Source: Massilia frigida
Lineage (GTDB): Bacteria; Pseudomonadota; Gammaproteobacteria; Burkholderiales; Burkholderiaceae_D
Assembly: GCF_011682175.1 (NCBI RefSeq)
Contig: NZ_WHJG01000039.1
Location: forward strand, 1-64,000
Length of the DNA stretch: 64,000 bases
Direction of reading: 5' to 3'
Made by a program: the position numbers and the translations under genes. The notes under the pieces are model-generated. The model was not told the origin of the DNA and searched no databases. It saw nothing but the letters and a program-made list of their open reading frames with translations. This document shows positions 55,886 through 64,000 of this stretch, piece after piece (positions within the stretch are counted from its first letter, which is position 1; each line of letters begins with the position of its first letter).

Positions 55886-56311
55886 TTGCTTACTTGGCTA
55901 TATGACGAGGCGGGCAGGGCGGCCGCCATCCTGGATGAATTCTGCTTGCGCACCCTCGGTGGCGAGCCGGCCGGCTTGGTGTTCGGCCTGAGCGCGTTTT
56001 CACTCAGGGGCGAGCATATCGGCTGGTTCGAGGATGGGGTGTTGTACGATGTCGACAACCAACGCCTCGGCTTCCTGGCGGGCGCCAGGGGCATGGCGCA
56101 CGACTTTCCGGCGCTGTTGCCGCCGCCGCCAGAACCGGTGTTCGGCAAGCGCCCGACTGTGCCGACCCTGCGCGCGCGGCCGGTGCGCCGGCCCGCCGGC
56201 GGCTGGTCGCCGCATGGCTTGCCGGGCTACATCGACGCCAGCGCCACCCTGGCCGCGCTGGAGACACCGCAGCCCGCAGCGCGCGCCGCGCTGAACGAGC
56301 TTCCGGGCTGA
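55886..56311 (+). CDS. 4-fold beta flower-like protein
   Basis: A 141-residue protein starting at TTG 55886, with GAGGGGGTG upstream. The first 75 residues (MLTWLYDEAGRAAAIL, FSLRGEHIGWFEDGVLYD, QRLGFLAGAR) match the 4-fold beta flower domain, a small beta-structure of unknown role. The remainder is Pro/Arg-rich (LLPPPPEPVFGKRP) and likely disordered. No signal peptide. It sits alone between the galactose cluster and a histidine kinase gene. Confidence 0.72.
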   Translation: MLTWLYDEAGRAAAILDEFCLRTLGGEPAGLVFGLSAFSLRGEHIGWFEDGVLYDVDNQRLGFLAGARGMAHDFPALLPPPPEPVFGKRPTVPTLRARPVRRPAGGWSPHGLPGYIDASATLAALETPQPAARAALNELPG

Positions 56312-56454
56312 CGGCGCCCGGTGTTGCAGCACGCCGACGCTAGACAAACGGTACGTCGCTTACCCGAGCATGATGATACGATCGCGATCACGCATGCGCC
56401 AGCGCTTGGCCGGCCGCATGCCTTCATCATCGACGACAATAACCCGGGCACTGG

Positions 56455-58986
56455 ATGCGTCTGACATTTGACTTTCTCTCCAACGGCGGAGAACTCGGCG
56501 CCCTGATGCGCGCCAGGGAGTGGGGCACGACACCGCTTGGCCCGCCCGAACACTGGCCAACGCTGCTCAAGAGCACGATCCGCCTGATCCTCACCTCCCG
56601 CCATCCCATGTTCCTCTGGTGGGGCGGCGAACTGGTGCAGTTCTATAACGATGCCTACCGCCTGACCATGGGTCCGGAGCGCCATCCGGGCGCGCTGGGC
56701 CAGCGCGGGCGCGACTGCTGGGAAGAAATCTGGCCCATCATCGGCCCGCAGATCGAGACGGTCATGGCCGGCGGCGGCAGCACCTGGCACGAAGACCAGC
56801 TGGTGCCGGTCACGCGCCACGGCAAGCGCGAGGATGTCTGGTGGACTTACGGTTACAGCCCGATCGAAGACCACGACGGCGTGCACGGCGTGCTGGTGGT
56901 GTGCAACGACGTGACGGCCCAGCACAATGCCAAGGCGGCGCTGGAACGCATGAACCTGGCCCTGACCGAACAGATCGCCCAGCGCGAGCATGCGCAGCGG
57001 CTCGAAGGCATCCAGACCGGGCAGCGCTTGCGCGCCGAACAAGCCCTGCGCGAGCAGCGCGAAGCCGAAACCACGCGCCTGCGCTCGCTGTTCGAGCAGG
57101 CGCACGGCTTCATGTGCATCCTGCGCGGGCCGCAGCATGTCTTTGAATTTGCCAACTCGGCCTACCTGCGCCTGGTGGGTGAACGCGCGCTGATCGGCAA
57201 GAGCGTGCGCGAGGCGCTGCCCGACATCGTCGGCCAGGGGTTTTTCGAGCTGCTCGATGCGGTGTACGCCAGCGGCAAGCCATACAAGGCGGGCGACCTG
57301 CGCATCGAACTGCGCGTGACGCCCGACAGCGCGCCGGTCCATGCCTACATCGACTTCGTGTACCAGCCGATCATGGAAAACGGCAGCGTGAGCGGGATTT
57401 TCGTGCAGGGCTTCGATGTGACCGACCGCACCATGGCCCGCCAGGCGCTGCAGCGCAGCGAACTGCGCCTGAAAGAAGGCATGAAAGTGGCGCGCATGGT
57501 GGTGTGGGACTGGGACCTGGCCAGCAACGAGGTGGTCTTTTCCGACAACGCGCCGGAACTGTTCGGCGCCAACTGGACCGACATGCGCCATGTCTGGGAT
57601 TATCTCGATCCCGACGACCTGCGCAGGATGGAACTAGGGCGCCGCGACGCGCTCCAATCGCATGGCAGCTACGGCGAAGTGGTGCGCCTGCGCCGGCCCG
57701 ACAATGGCCAGACGGTCTGGCTGCAGGTGTACGGCACCGTGGTGGCGGACCAGGCTGGCGATGCGCACTGCATACGCGGCGTATCGATCGATGTCAGCGC
57801 CCGCAAGCGCGCCGAGGAATCGTTGCGCGAGGCGGGGCGCCACAAGGATGAATTCCTGGCCATGCTGTCGCACGAGCTGCGCAATCCGCTGGCGCCAATC
57901 CGCTCGGCCGCGCACTTGCTGGCGATGGCGCCAGAGAACGCCTCGCGCGTGAAAACGTCGAGCGTCATCATCGAACGCCAGGTCAACCATATGACTAGCC
58001 TGATCAATGACCTGCTCGATGTTTCGCGCGTCAATACCGGGCTGGTGGTGCTCGACAGGCAACTGATCGACCTGCACCAGGTGGTGCTGGAATCGGTCGA
58101 GCAGACCCAGCCGCTCATTAGCGAACGCGGCCACGTGCTCAGCCTCGACGTGCCGGCCGAGGGCGAGGTGGCGGTGTGGGGCGACCGCAAGCGCCTGGTG
58201 CAGGTGCTGACCAACCTGCTGCACAATGCGGCCAAGTACACGCAGCCGGGTGGCCGCATCAGCCTCGAGATCAGCCATCATGCCGACACGGTCGAGCTGC
58301 ACGTGCGCGACAACGGCATCGGCCTCGATGCCATGCTGATGCCGCACATCTTCGACCTGTTCACCCAAGAAAAACGTTCCTCCGACCGTTCCCAGGGCGG
58401 GCTGGGCCTGGGGCTGGCGCTGGTGCGCAGCCTGGTATCGCTGCACGGCGGCCACGTGACGGCGGCCAGCCCGGGAGCGGGGGAGGGCGCGACCTTTTCC
58501 GTATACCTGCAACAGCACGCGGCGCCGCCCGGCGCGGGCGGCGCCGGGCGCGGGACTGGCCAGCACGCCGGCGCGGGCTTGCGCCTGATGCTGGTCGACG
58601 ACAACAAGGATGCCGCGAACGCCATGGCCATGGTGCTGGAATCGGCCGGCCACGTCGTCATGGTCGAGCACGACCCGCTCCGCGCGCTGGAAAGCGCGGG
58701 CAGCTTCGGGCCGGACGCCTGCCTGCTCGACATCGGCTTGCCCGGCATGGACGGCAACGAACTGGCGCGCCGCCTGCGCGCCAGCACGCATGCGCGCGCC
58801 GCCACCCTGATCGCCGTGACTGGCTACGGCAATAAATACGACAAGGCCAGCGCGGTGCAGGCAGGTTTCGACCATTATTTCGTCAAGCCGGCCAATACAG
58901 CCGAGCTGATCGGTGTGCTGGCCCGCATCAAGCCGCATGCAGGCGCAAGCTGCAGTTCGCCGCTTGGCGAGCGGATCGAAGGCTGA
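56455..58986 (+). CDS. Hybrid sensor histidine kinase with receiver domain
   Basis: An 843-residue soluble hybrid kinase. It has three PAS-like sensor regions (about 40-165, 205-330 and 335-455); the second and third end in FDVTDRT and SIDVSARKR, typical PAC ends. Then come HisKA with phospho-acceptor H473 (MLSHELRNPLAP), HATPase with NLLHNAAKYT, DNGIGLD and GLGLGLALV, and a C-terminal receiver with acceptor D759 (LLDIGLPGMDG) and K near VKPAN. No transmembrane segment, so it should sense an intracellular cue. No cognate response regulator lies beside it. Confidence 0.93.
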   Translation: MRLTFDFLSNGGELGALMRAREWGTTPLGPPEHWPTLLKSTIRLILTSRHPMFLWWGGELVQFYNDAYRLTMGPERHPGALGQRGRDCWEEIWPIIGPQIETVMAGGGSTWHEDQLVPVTRHGKREDVWWTYGYSPIEDHDGVHGVLVVCNDVTAQHNAKAALERMNLALTEQIAQREHAQRLEGIQTGQRLRAEQALREQREAETTRLRSLFEQAHGFMCILRGPQHVFEFANSAYLRLVGERALIGKSVREALPDIVGQGFFELLDAVYASGKPYKAGDLRIELRVTPDSAPVHAYIDFVYQPIMENGSVSGIFVQGFDVTDRTMARQALQRSELRLKEGMKVARMVVWDWDLASNEVVFSDNAPELFGANWTDMRHVWDYLDPDDLRRMELGRRDALQSHGSYGEVVRLRRPDNGQTVWLQVYGTVVADQAGDAHCIRGVSIDVSARKRAEESLREAGRHKDEFLAMLSHELRNPLAPIRSAAHLLAMAPENASRVKTSSVIIERQVNHMTSLINDLLDVSRVNTGLVVLDRQLIDLHQVVLESVEQTQPLISERGHVLSLDVPAEGEVAVWGDRKRLVQVLTNLLHNAAKYTQPGGRISLEISHHADTVELHVRDNGIGLDAMLMPHIFDLFTQEKRSSDRSQGGLGLGLALVRSLVSLHGGHVTAASPGAGEGATFSVYLQQHAAPPGAGGAGRGTGQHAGAGLRLMLVDDNKDAANAMAMVLESAGHVVMVEHDPLRALESAGSFGPDACLLDIGLPGMDGNELARRLRASTHARAATLIAVTGYGNKYDKASAVQAGFDHYFVKPANTAELIGVLARIKPHAGASCSSPLGERIEG

Positions 58987-59094
58987 TGGCGGCCATGCCG
59001 CCACGCGGCGTTGGCGCCTTGCCGGCGGACCGGGCGCCCCCGCGGGCAGCGGCAGGCGCGTTCATGGCCGGGCGCAGGCGTGTCTCGATGCCGG

Positions 59095-59748
59095 CTATGC
59101 AGCAAGGGTGAAGGTGTTGGTGCTCCAGCAGGCATGCCGCGCCCGCTGTTCGGTGGTCCAGCCACTGCGGCGCAGCTCGGCGGCGATCATGCGGTTGATG
59201 ATGCCGTGCGCCACCAGCAGCACCGGTCCGGAGCGCGCCAGCAGCGTCAGGCGCGCAGCCCCCTGGCGTGCACGCAGGCGCGTTGCTTGCCTGCTCTCGG
59301 CGCCATTGGCGTAACCGGCCATCCACATCAGCCGCAACAGCACGGCCCAGCAGGCGGGCGGCAAGCGCGCACAGCGGCTCCATACGGGCGGCATCGACAG
59401 CGTGGGCAGCGCCGCTTCGCGAAACAAGGCGTCGGCAAGGGCGGGTGTATGGCCGAGCGCCCTGACCGACGCCAGCGCCCGCGGCAGTGTGCTGGACACG
59501 ATCGTGGCGGCCGCGTCGGCGGAGGCGATGCTCGCTTGTGGAATGGCCTGGTCGACGACCCCGGCCGCATCGTAAGCGGCGATCCAGGCGGGCATGCCGG
59601 CCAGTGCCACCCATCCGCGATCGGTCAGCAATGGTTTTCCATGCCGCATGAGTGTGATGGTCGGGTTCCCCGGGGATGGCGCGCTGTTGTCAGATGCTAA
59701 GATGGGTTCGCCTCGTGCCGCACGGGTGCTGTCGTATTGAAAACGCAA
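59095..59748 (-). CDS. Histidine phosphatase family protein
   Basis: A 217-residue member of the phosphoglycerate-mutase-like superfamily. The catalytic motif is LMRHGKP (R35, H36) and the second His lies in LLVAHGIINRMI near the C-terminus. The middle part (TIVSSTLPRALASVRAL) has the S(S)xxxR phosphate-pocket segment. These enzymes dephosphorylate small metabolites or phosphoproteins; the substrate here is unknown. It is transcribed towards the histidine kinase gene and divergently from the lipid kinase gene. Confidence 0.85.
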   Translation of the reverse strand: MRFQYDSTRAARGEPILASDNSAPSPGNPTITLMRHGKPLLTDRGWVALAGMPAWIAAYDAAGVVDQAIPQASIASADAAATIVSSTLPRALASVRALGHTPALADALFREAALPTLSMPPVWSRCARLPPACWAVLLRLMWMAGYANGAESRQATRLRARQGAARLTLLARSGPVLLVAHGIINRMIAAELRRSGWTTEQRARHACWSTNTFTLAA

Positions 59749-59801
59749 TTTCTACGCTGGTGATAAAGTGTAGCATTATTTAACACCACGTCAGCCTCGC
59801 C

Positions 59802-60764
59802 ATGCCCGGACCGCTTTTCATCATTCTCAACGCCGGCTCCGGCCACGCGGAAACCGAACTCCAGCGTACAACCATCGAAGACGTGCTCAGTGCCGCCGGG
59901 CGCCCGTTCGAGCTCGCCGTGGTCGACCAGGCTGGCGAGCTCGGCGGCATTGCGCGGCGCATGGCCGGACAGGCGCGCGCCAGCGATGGCGTGCTGGTCG
60001 CCGCCGGCGGCGACGGCACCATCAACACGGTGGCGCGCGCGGCGGTGGAGAGCGGATGCCAGTTCGGCGTGCTACCGCAGGGCACCTTCAACTATTTCGG
60101 CCGCACCCACCAGATACCGGAAGACTTGGCCGGGGCCGTGCAAGCGCTCTTGCAGGCGCGCGTGGAGCCGGTGCAGGTGGGACTGGTCAACGAGCGCGTG
60201 TTCCTGGTCAACGCCAGCATCGGCCTGTATCCCAGGCTGCTCGAAGAGCGCGAGATCGACAAGAAACAGTACGGACGCAGCCGGCTGGTGGCGCTGCTGT
60301 CGGCGCTCAAGACGGTGCTCGGTGCCTACCGGCATTTGCACATCACCGTCGAGCTCAACGGCAAGACGCGCACCCTGCGCACCTCCACCCTGTTCGTCGG
60401 GAATAACCGTTTGCAGATGGAGCAGGTCGGCATCGGGCCGCTGGCCGAGCGCATCGAGGATGGCAAGCTGGCGGCGCTGGCGCCCCAGCCGGTCGGCAAG
60501 CTGGGCATGCTGGCCCTGCTGCTGCGAGGTGCGCTCGGGCGCCTGGGCGACGCGCCCAATCTGCACGCCTTCGGCCTGACCAGCATGACGGTCAGGCAGC
60601 GCGGGCTGGCCGGACGGCGCCGGATCAAGGTCGCCATCGACGGCGAGGTGACGCATCTGCAGGCGCCGCTGGTGTTTCGCGTACTGGAAGGGCAACTGAT
60701 GCTGCTCAAGCCCGTGCCGGCGGCCACGGCGCCGGAACAGGAGCCGCTGGCGCTCGCTTCCTGA
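59802..60764 (+). CDS. Diacylglycerol kinase-family lipid kinase
   Basis: A 320-residue cytoplasmic kinase of the DAGK/YegS family. Motifs: FIILNAGSGHAE at the N-terminus, the ATP-binding GGDGTINTVA (about 67-77), PQGTFNYFGR and a C-terminal IDGEVTHLQAPLVF. These enzymes phosphorylate diacylglycerol or related lipids. Start 59802 gives the conserved N-terminal strand; no strong ribosome-binding site is seen. It is divergent from the histidine phosphatase gene and upstream of an ion-channel gene. Confidence 0.9.
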   Translation: MPGPLFIILNAGSGHAETELQRTTIEDVLSAAGRPFELAVVDQAGELGGIARRMAGQARASDGVLVAAGGDGTINTVARAAVESGCQFGVLPQGTFNYFGRTHQIPEDLAGAVQALLQARVEPVQVGLVNERVFLVNASIGLYPRLLEEREIDKKQYGRSRLVALLSALKTVLGAYRHLHITVELNGKTRTLRTSTLFVGNNRLQMEQVGIGPLAERIEDGKLAALAPQPVGKLGMLALLLRGALGRLGDAPNLHAFGLTSMTVRQRGLAGRRRIKVAIDGEVTHLQAPLVFRVLEGQLMLLKPVPAATAPEQEPLALAS

Positions 60765-60882
60765 ACGTCGGACCGCGCGGTCGCCGCGCACCTGTTGCTT
60801 TGCAGCGATTCCGTGCACGTGGTGGACAGCGCGCGTATTGACTGGTCTACAATGCCGTCTTTCCGTACGACTTCTTTCGACC

Positions 60883-61560
60883 ATGAACGCTTTCAGCCTG
60901 ATGCGCAGCACCCACCGCCACCCGTCCGCCATCCTGCTGATGGTACAGTTGCTCGGCATGCTGCTGTATCCGTTCATCGAATCGACGCCGAGCGGGCTGG
61001 TGGTGTTCAACGCCTTCGGCATCGTGGTGCTCGGCTTCACCACGCGCATGGTGCGGCGCACGCCCGGCCACGCCTGGATCAGCGCCGCCATCGCCCTGCC
61101 CATCATCGTGCTGCTGGTGCTGCAGATGATGTCCGGGCGCGGCGGCCTGCTGCCATGGTCGTCCGCGCTCGAAGCGCTGTTCTACTTCTACGCCGCGGCC
61201 AGCCTGATCGCCTACATGATGGAAGACCGCCTTGCCACCACCGACGAACTGTTCGCCGCCGGTGCCACCTTCACCCTGATCGCCTGGGGCTTCACGCATC
61301 TGTTCGTGCTGGTGCAAGCCATGCATCCCGGGACTTACGCCGCCGCCGTCAACGCGGCCGACGCGCGCACCTGGACCGAACTCAATTACCTCAGCTTCGC
61401 GCTGCTATCGAGCACCGGCATCGGCGATGTGATTCCGCTCACGGCGCACGCGCGCGCGCTGGCCAGCGTCGAGATGTTCGTCGGCCTGATTTACCTGGCG
61501 GCGGTGGTGTCGCGCCTGATCGGCTTCACCCTGCAGCAGACCAAGGATGGACGCGGCTAG
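60883..61560 (+). CDS. Two-TM-type potassium channel protein
   Basis: A 225-residue membrane protein with about six hydrophobic segments ending in an ion-channel unit. Before the last helix the sequence LSSTGIGDVIPLT contains a selectivity-filter-like TGIGD (compare TVGYGD in classical channels), preceded by a pore-helix-like LNYLSFALLSS. Ile replacing Tyr in the filter is seen in some bacterial channels and may change selectivity. Its stop codon shares CTAG (61557-61560) with the convergent MocR gene. Confidence 0.75.
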   Translation: MNAFSLMRSTHRHPSAILLMVQLLGMLLYPFIESTPSGLVVFNAFGIVVLGFTTRMVRRTPGHAWISAAIALPIIVLLVLQMMSGRGGLLPWSSALEALFYFYAAASLIAYMMEDRLATTDELFAAGATFTLIAWGFTHLFVLVQAMHPGTYAAAVNAADARTWTELNYLSFALLSSTGIGDVIPLTAHARALASVEMFVGLIYLAAVVSRLIGFTLQQTKDGRG

Positions 61561-62978
61561 CGCGCCATCTGTGCCTGCACGATGCGCCCGATGGTGGCCA
61601 GTGCCGCCTCGGCGCGCGCGTCCCAGGCATGGCCGTAATTGAGGCGCAGGCAGTTTTCAAACCCCGGCTGCGGCGAAAAGATCGGTCCTGGCGCGACGCT
61701 GATGCCCACGGCCAGCGCGGCCGCGTGCACCGCCAGCGCATCGACCCCGCCCGGCAGTTCCAGCCATAGCAGATAGCCGCCCTTGGGGCGCGTCACGCGC
61801 GTGCCGTGCGGGAAGTGGCGCCGCACGGCGTCCATGAATACCGCCTGCTGCGAAGCGAGCGTGTGGCGCAGCAGGCGCAGATGGCGGTCGTAGCCGCCTT
61901 TTTCCAGGTACAGCGCGAGCGCGCCCTGGGCTGGCGCGCAGGTGGTCAGGGTGCTGGCCAGCTTCTGGCGCGCCAGCTGTCGCGTGTAGCGTCCGGCCGC
62001 CACCCAGCCGACCCGGTAGCCGGGCGCCAGGCATTTCGAGAATGACGAACAGTGCATCACCAGGCCCTCGGTATCGAAGGCCTTGGCCGGCAGCGGGCGC
62101 TTGCCGCTGAAATACAGCTCGCCGAAGACATCGTCCTCGATCAGCGGCACCTGGTAGCGCGCCAGCAGGCGCACCAGGTCGCGCTTTTTCTCGTCGGGCA
62201 TCAGGCTGCCGAGGGGATTCTGGAAGTTCGTCATCAGCCAGCACGCCTTGGGGCGGTGCCGTTCGAGCGCGCGTTCGGCCGCGCCCAGGTCCATGCCGTC
62301 GCGCGGGTGGGTCGGCACCGCGATCGCCTCCAGGCCCTGGCGCTCGATCGCCTGCAGCGCGCCGTAAAAGGCGGGCGACTCGATCAGCACCGCGTCGCCG
62401 GGGCGCGCCACCGCCATCAGGCACAGGCTCAATGCTTCCAGCGCGCCGTTGGTGACGATGATCTCGTCGGCCGGCACGGTCATCCCGTCGATCAGGTAGC
62501 GCAGCGAAATCTGGCGCCGCAGGCGCGCGTTGCCCGGGGTGAGATCGTCGACGCTGGCCCACGGGTCGAGCTGCTGCACGCTGGTGCTCATCATGCGCGC
62601 CAGGCGCGCCAGCGGGAACAGCAGCGGGCTGGGAAAGGCCGAACCGAACGGCACCACATCGCGCCGCATGGTCGTCTCCAGCAGGTCGAACACGCGTTCG
62701 CTCATGGCGATCGGCAGTGCATCTTCGGCCGGACGCGAGGCCGTATCCGGTTCCGGCGGCAGGCGCGCGGCGCCGACGCTGACGAAATAACCGGAGCGCT
62801 CGCGCGAGCGCACCAGGCCCTGGGCTTCGAGCGTGTAATAGGCCTCGAACACGGTAGCCGGGCTCACCCCGCGGCTGGCGCTGGTCTTGCGCACCGACGG
62901 CAGGCGGTCGCCCGGCTGCAGCACGCCGTTGAGGATCGATTCGGAGATATCGCGCGCGAGCGCTTCATAAAGTTTCAT
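61557..62978 (-). CDS. MocR-type regulator (GntR HTH + aminotransferase domain)
   Basis: A 473-residue MocR protein. The N-terminal GntR winged HTH (about 1-70: LQPGDRLPSVRKTSASRGVSPATVFEAYYTL) is followed by a fold-type I aminotransferase-like domain with FQNPLGS and the PLP-lysine region CSSFSKCLAPGYRVGWV. Such regulators sense PLP and amino compounds. Start 62978 (MKLYEAL) matches the usual family start. It lies divergent to the cobalamin riboswitch. Target genes are not evident. Confidence 0.92.
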   Translation of the reverse strand: MKLYEALARDISESILNGVLQPGDRLPSVRKTSASRGVSPATVFEAYYTLEAQGLVRSRERSGYFVSVGAARLPPEPDTASRPAEDALPIAMSERVFDLLETTMRRDVVPFGSAFPSPLLFPLARLARMMSTSVQQLDPWASVDDLTPGNARLRRQISLRYLIDGMTVPADEIIVTNGALEALSLCLMAVARPGDAVLIESPAFYGALQAIERQGLEAIAVPTHPRDGMDLGAAERALERHRPKACWLMTNFQNPLGSLMPDEKKRDLVRLLARYQVPLIEDDVFGELYFSGKRPLPAKAFDTEGLVMHCSSFSKCLAPGYRVGWVAAGRYTRQLARQKLASTLTTCAPAQGALALYLEKGGYDRHLRLLRHTLASQQAVFMDAVRRHFPHGTRVTRPKGGYLLWLELPGGVDALAVHAAALAVGISVAPGPIFSPQPGFENCLRLNYGHAWDARAEAALATIGRIVQAQMAR

Positions 62979-63089
62979 GGTGCGGCCAGGGCCAGGCGGG
63001 GGCGAGGTGGAACAAGTGCTGCATCTTAAATCATATTTCCGCGCCTGGCGTTCCCAGCGGCACGCCGGTCGAGGTAAAATGGACAACAT

Positions 63090-63276
63090 ACGCCAAGGTG
63101 CGCTCCGCTTTTCTGCCGGAGTGTGAAACGGGAAGCCGGTGACAAGAGAAGCCCTCTCTGACAATCCGGCGCAGCCCCCGCTGCTGTAGGCCTGACGACG
63201 CTGTTCAAACGCCACTGTGCACCGCATGGGAAGGCAAGGACAGCCGAGGATGACGGCGAGCCAGAAGACCGGCCAT
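63090..63276 (+). ncRNA. Cobalamin riboswitch
   Basis: The conserved landmarks of the adenosylcobalamin aptamer occur in order: GAAACGGGAAGCCGGTG (63125-63141), AATCCGGCGCAGCCCCCGC (B12-box region, 63163-63181), GGGAAGGC (about 63228) and GAGCCAGAAGACCGGCC (63258-63274). A CAAAACC/GGTTTTG hairpin at about 63294-63316 may be part of the expression platform. The next plus-strand gene is the TonB receptor at 63652, so B12-dependent repression of that gene is expected. Confidence 0.95.
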
Positions 63277-63409
63277 GGCGTTAAGTACTGGTGCAAAACC
63301 CGGGGAGTGGTTTTGTCCATTTGCAGTCGACATCGATGCATTGCCTTGTGACGGCCGGCCGCCTGGCGCCCCGGCCATGCGCCCCTGCGCGCCCACAAGC
63401 CAACGCCCA

Positions 63410-63566
63410 ACCGGGGTCTGACCTCTGATTAGAAATTAGTTGCTTGACTGGGCCAGTCCCCAATTAAGCACGTGCGTGACGGCATTTTAATCAACAAAAT
63501 TTGGGCGATGCCCGGGTTTTGCATCGCCGTGCGCAAAATGTTTCGAGTCAGAGGTCAGACCCCGGT
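63410..63566. mobile_element. MITE-like element with 19-bp terminal inverted repeats
   Basis: ACCGGGGTCTGACCTCTGA (63410-63428) and its exact complement TCAGAGGTCAGACCCCGGT (63548-63566) bound a 157-base noncoding stretch. Inside is a second perfect hairpin, GGCGATGC (63504-63511) and GCATCGCC (63521-63528). No transposase is encoded, so it would be a non-autonomous element. It lies between the cobalamin riboswitch and the receptor gene. Confidence 0.65.
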
Positions 63567-63651
63567 GGGGAGATTTTTGTCGAAGTGCAAGTTGGCGTGA
63601 TTTTTCCTCGCGATGTGCCTTGATCTTCTATGGATTCAAGAAAGTAATCGC

Positions 63652-64000
63652 ATGCGTAAATTAAAGTTTCAAACATGTCTGCTGGCGACGTCGGTCACGG
63701 CCGTCCGGCTGGCGTTCGCGGCCGAGGCACCGGCCATGCCGGATGCTCCGGTGATGCAGGAGGTGCTGGTGTCGGGCAACCGGGCGGCCCCGCCGGGCGT
63801 CGCCGATTCGGCCACCGAGGGCACGGTCAGCCTGCGCCAGCTGGCCGTGCGCCCCTTGCTGCGCACGGCGGAGCTGCTGGAAACCGTGCCCGGGGTGATC
63901 GTCACCCAGCATTCCGGCGACGGCAAGGCGAACCAGTATTTTTTGCGTGGCTATAACCTCGACCACGGCAGCGATTTCGCGACCAGTGTGCTGGGCATGC
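63652..64000 (+). CDS. TonB-dependent receptor, N-terminal part (cut by window end)
   Basis: The first 116 codons of a TonB-dependent receptor. Signal peptide to about residue 24 (TAVRLAFAA); TonB-box-like APVMQEVLVSG; then the plug start LAVRPLLRTAELLETVPGVIVTQHSGDGKANQYFLRGYNLDHG. This plug is common in receptors annotated for metals or cobamides. The cobalamin riboswitch upstream suggests transport of B12 or a related corrinoid or cobalt, although the MITE-like insertion and a long gap of 376 bases separate them. The gene continues beyond the window. Confidence 0.88.
   Translation, partial: MRKLKFQTCLLATSVTAVRLAFAAEAPAMPDAPVMQEVLVSGNRAAPPGVADSATEGTVSLRQLAVRPLLRTAELLETVPGVIVTQHSGDGKANQYFLRGYNLDHGSDFATSVLGM

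Overview
This window looks like chromosomal DNA from a high-GC betaproteobacterium of the Oxalobacteraceae (Massilia, Duganella or Janthinobacterium-like). The basis is inference: very GC-rich codon use, a PEP-CTERM protein, a DUF4214 protein, a laminarinase with a CBM56-like domain, many TonB-dependent and ABC uptake genes, and MocR, LysR and AraC regulators. No rRNA or taxonomic marker is present, so genus is not settled.

Layout. 0-2 kb: an IS4-family insertion sequence and an unrecognised gene beside it. 2-8.5 kb: an OsmC-pirin pair, a 35-residue membrane peptide, a tandem duplication of a porin plus short phosphate-binding-protein-like gene, and a DUF2804 gene. 8.7-15.3 kb: a secreted Cys-rich protein, a secreted GH16 beta-1,3-glucanase, two DsbC-like paralogues (one broken by a nonsense codon) and two unrecognised genes. 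15.4-27 kb: a metallo-beta-lactamase-fold protein, then the most unusual region of the window. There a Ser/Thr protein kinase, a RodA/FtsW-type (SEDS) membrane protein with an FHA-like head, a protein with an FHA-like tail and an SH3-like membrane protein form one tightly packed operon. A PP2C phosphatase and an FHA protein lie nearby on the same strand. The gene content recalls the actinobacterial pknAB-pstP-rodA-fha locus.

27-33.5 kb: a 5'-truncated AraC gene between two copies of a terminator-bearing repeat, a Gly-zipper protein with a His/Gly tail, a membrane metallophosphoesterase, tRNA-Pro(UGG) followed by debris that looks like a type III restriction-modification island, an M28 peptidase, a persulfide-dioxygenase-like hydrolase and small membrane proteins. 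33.5-41.5 kb: mostly secreted or surface proteins (beta-helix lipoprotein, PQQ-type sugar dehydrogenase, DUF4214 protein, seven-bladed PLL-type lectin, PEP-CTERM protein).

41.6-55.8 kb is a coherent galactose/galactoside utilisation locus, all on the + strand. It holds galactonate dehydratase (dgoD), a GH35 beta-galactosidase, an SMP-30-type lactonase, an AraFGH-type ABC importer, a GbpR-like LysR regulator, a TonB-dependent receptor, KDGal kinase (dgoK), KDPGal aldolase (dgoA) and an SDR that probably acts as galactose dehydrogenase. Together they could release galactose outside or in the periplasm, import it, and degrade it by the De Ley-Doudoroff route to pyruvate and glyceraldehyde 3-phosphate.

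55.8-64 kb: a 4-fold beta flower-like protein, a hybrid histidine kinase, a histidine phosphatase, a lipid kinase, a two-TM ion channel, a MocR regulator, and a cobalamin riboswitch upstream of a TonB-dependent receptor that runs off the window end. A MITE-like element bounded by 19-bp inverted repeats lies between the riboswitch and the receptor.
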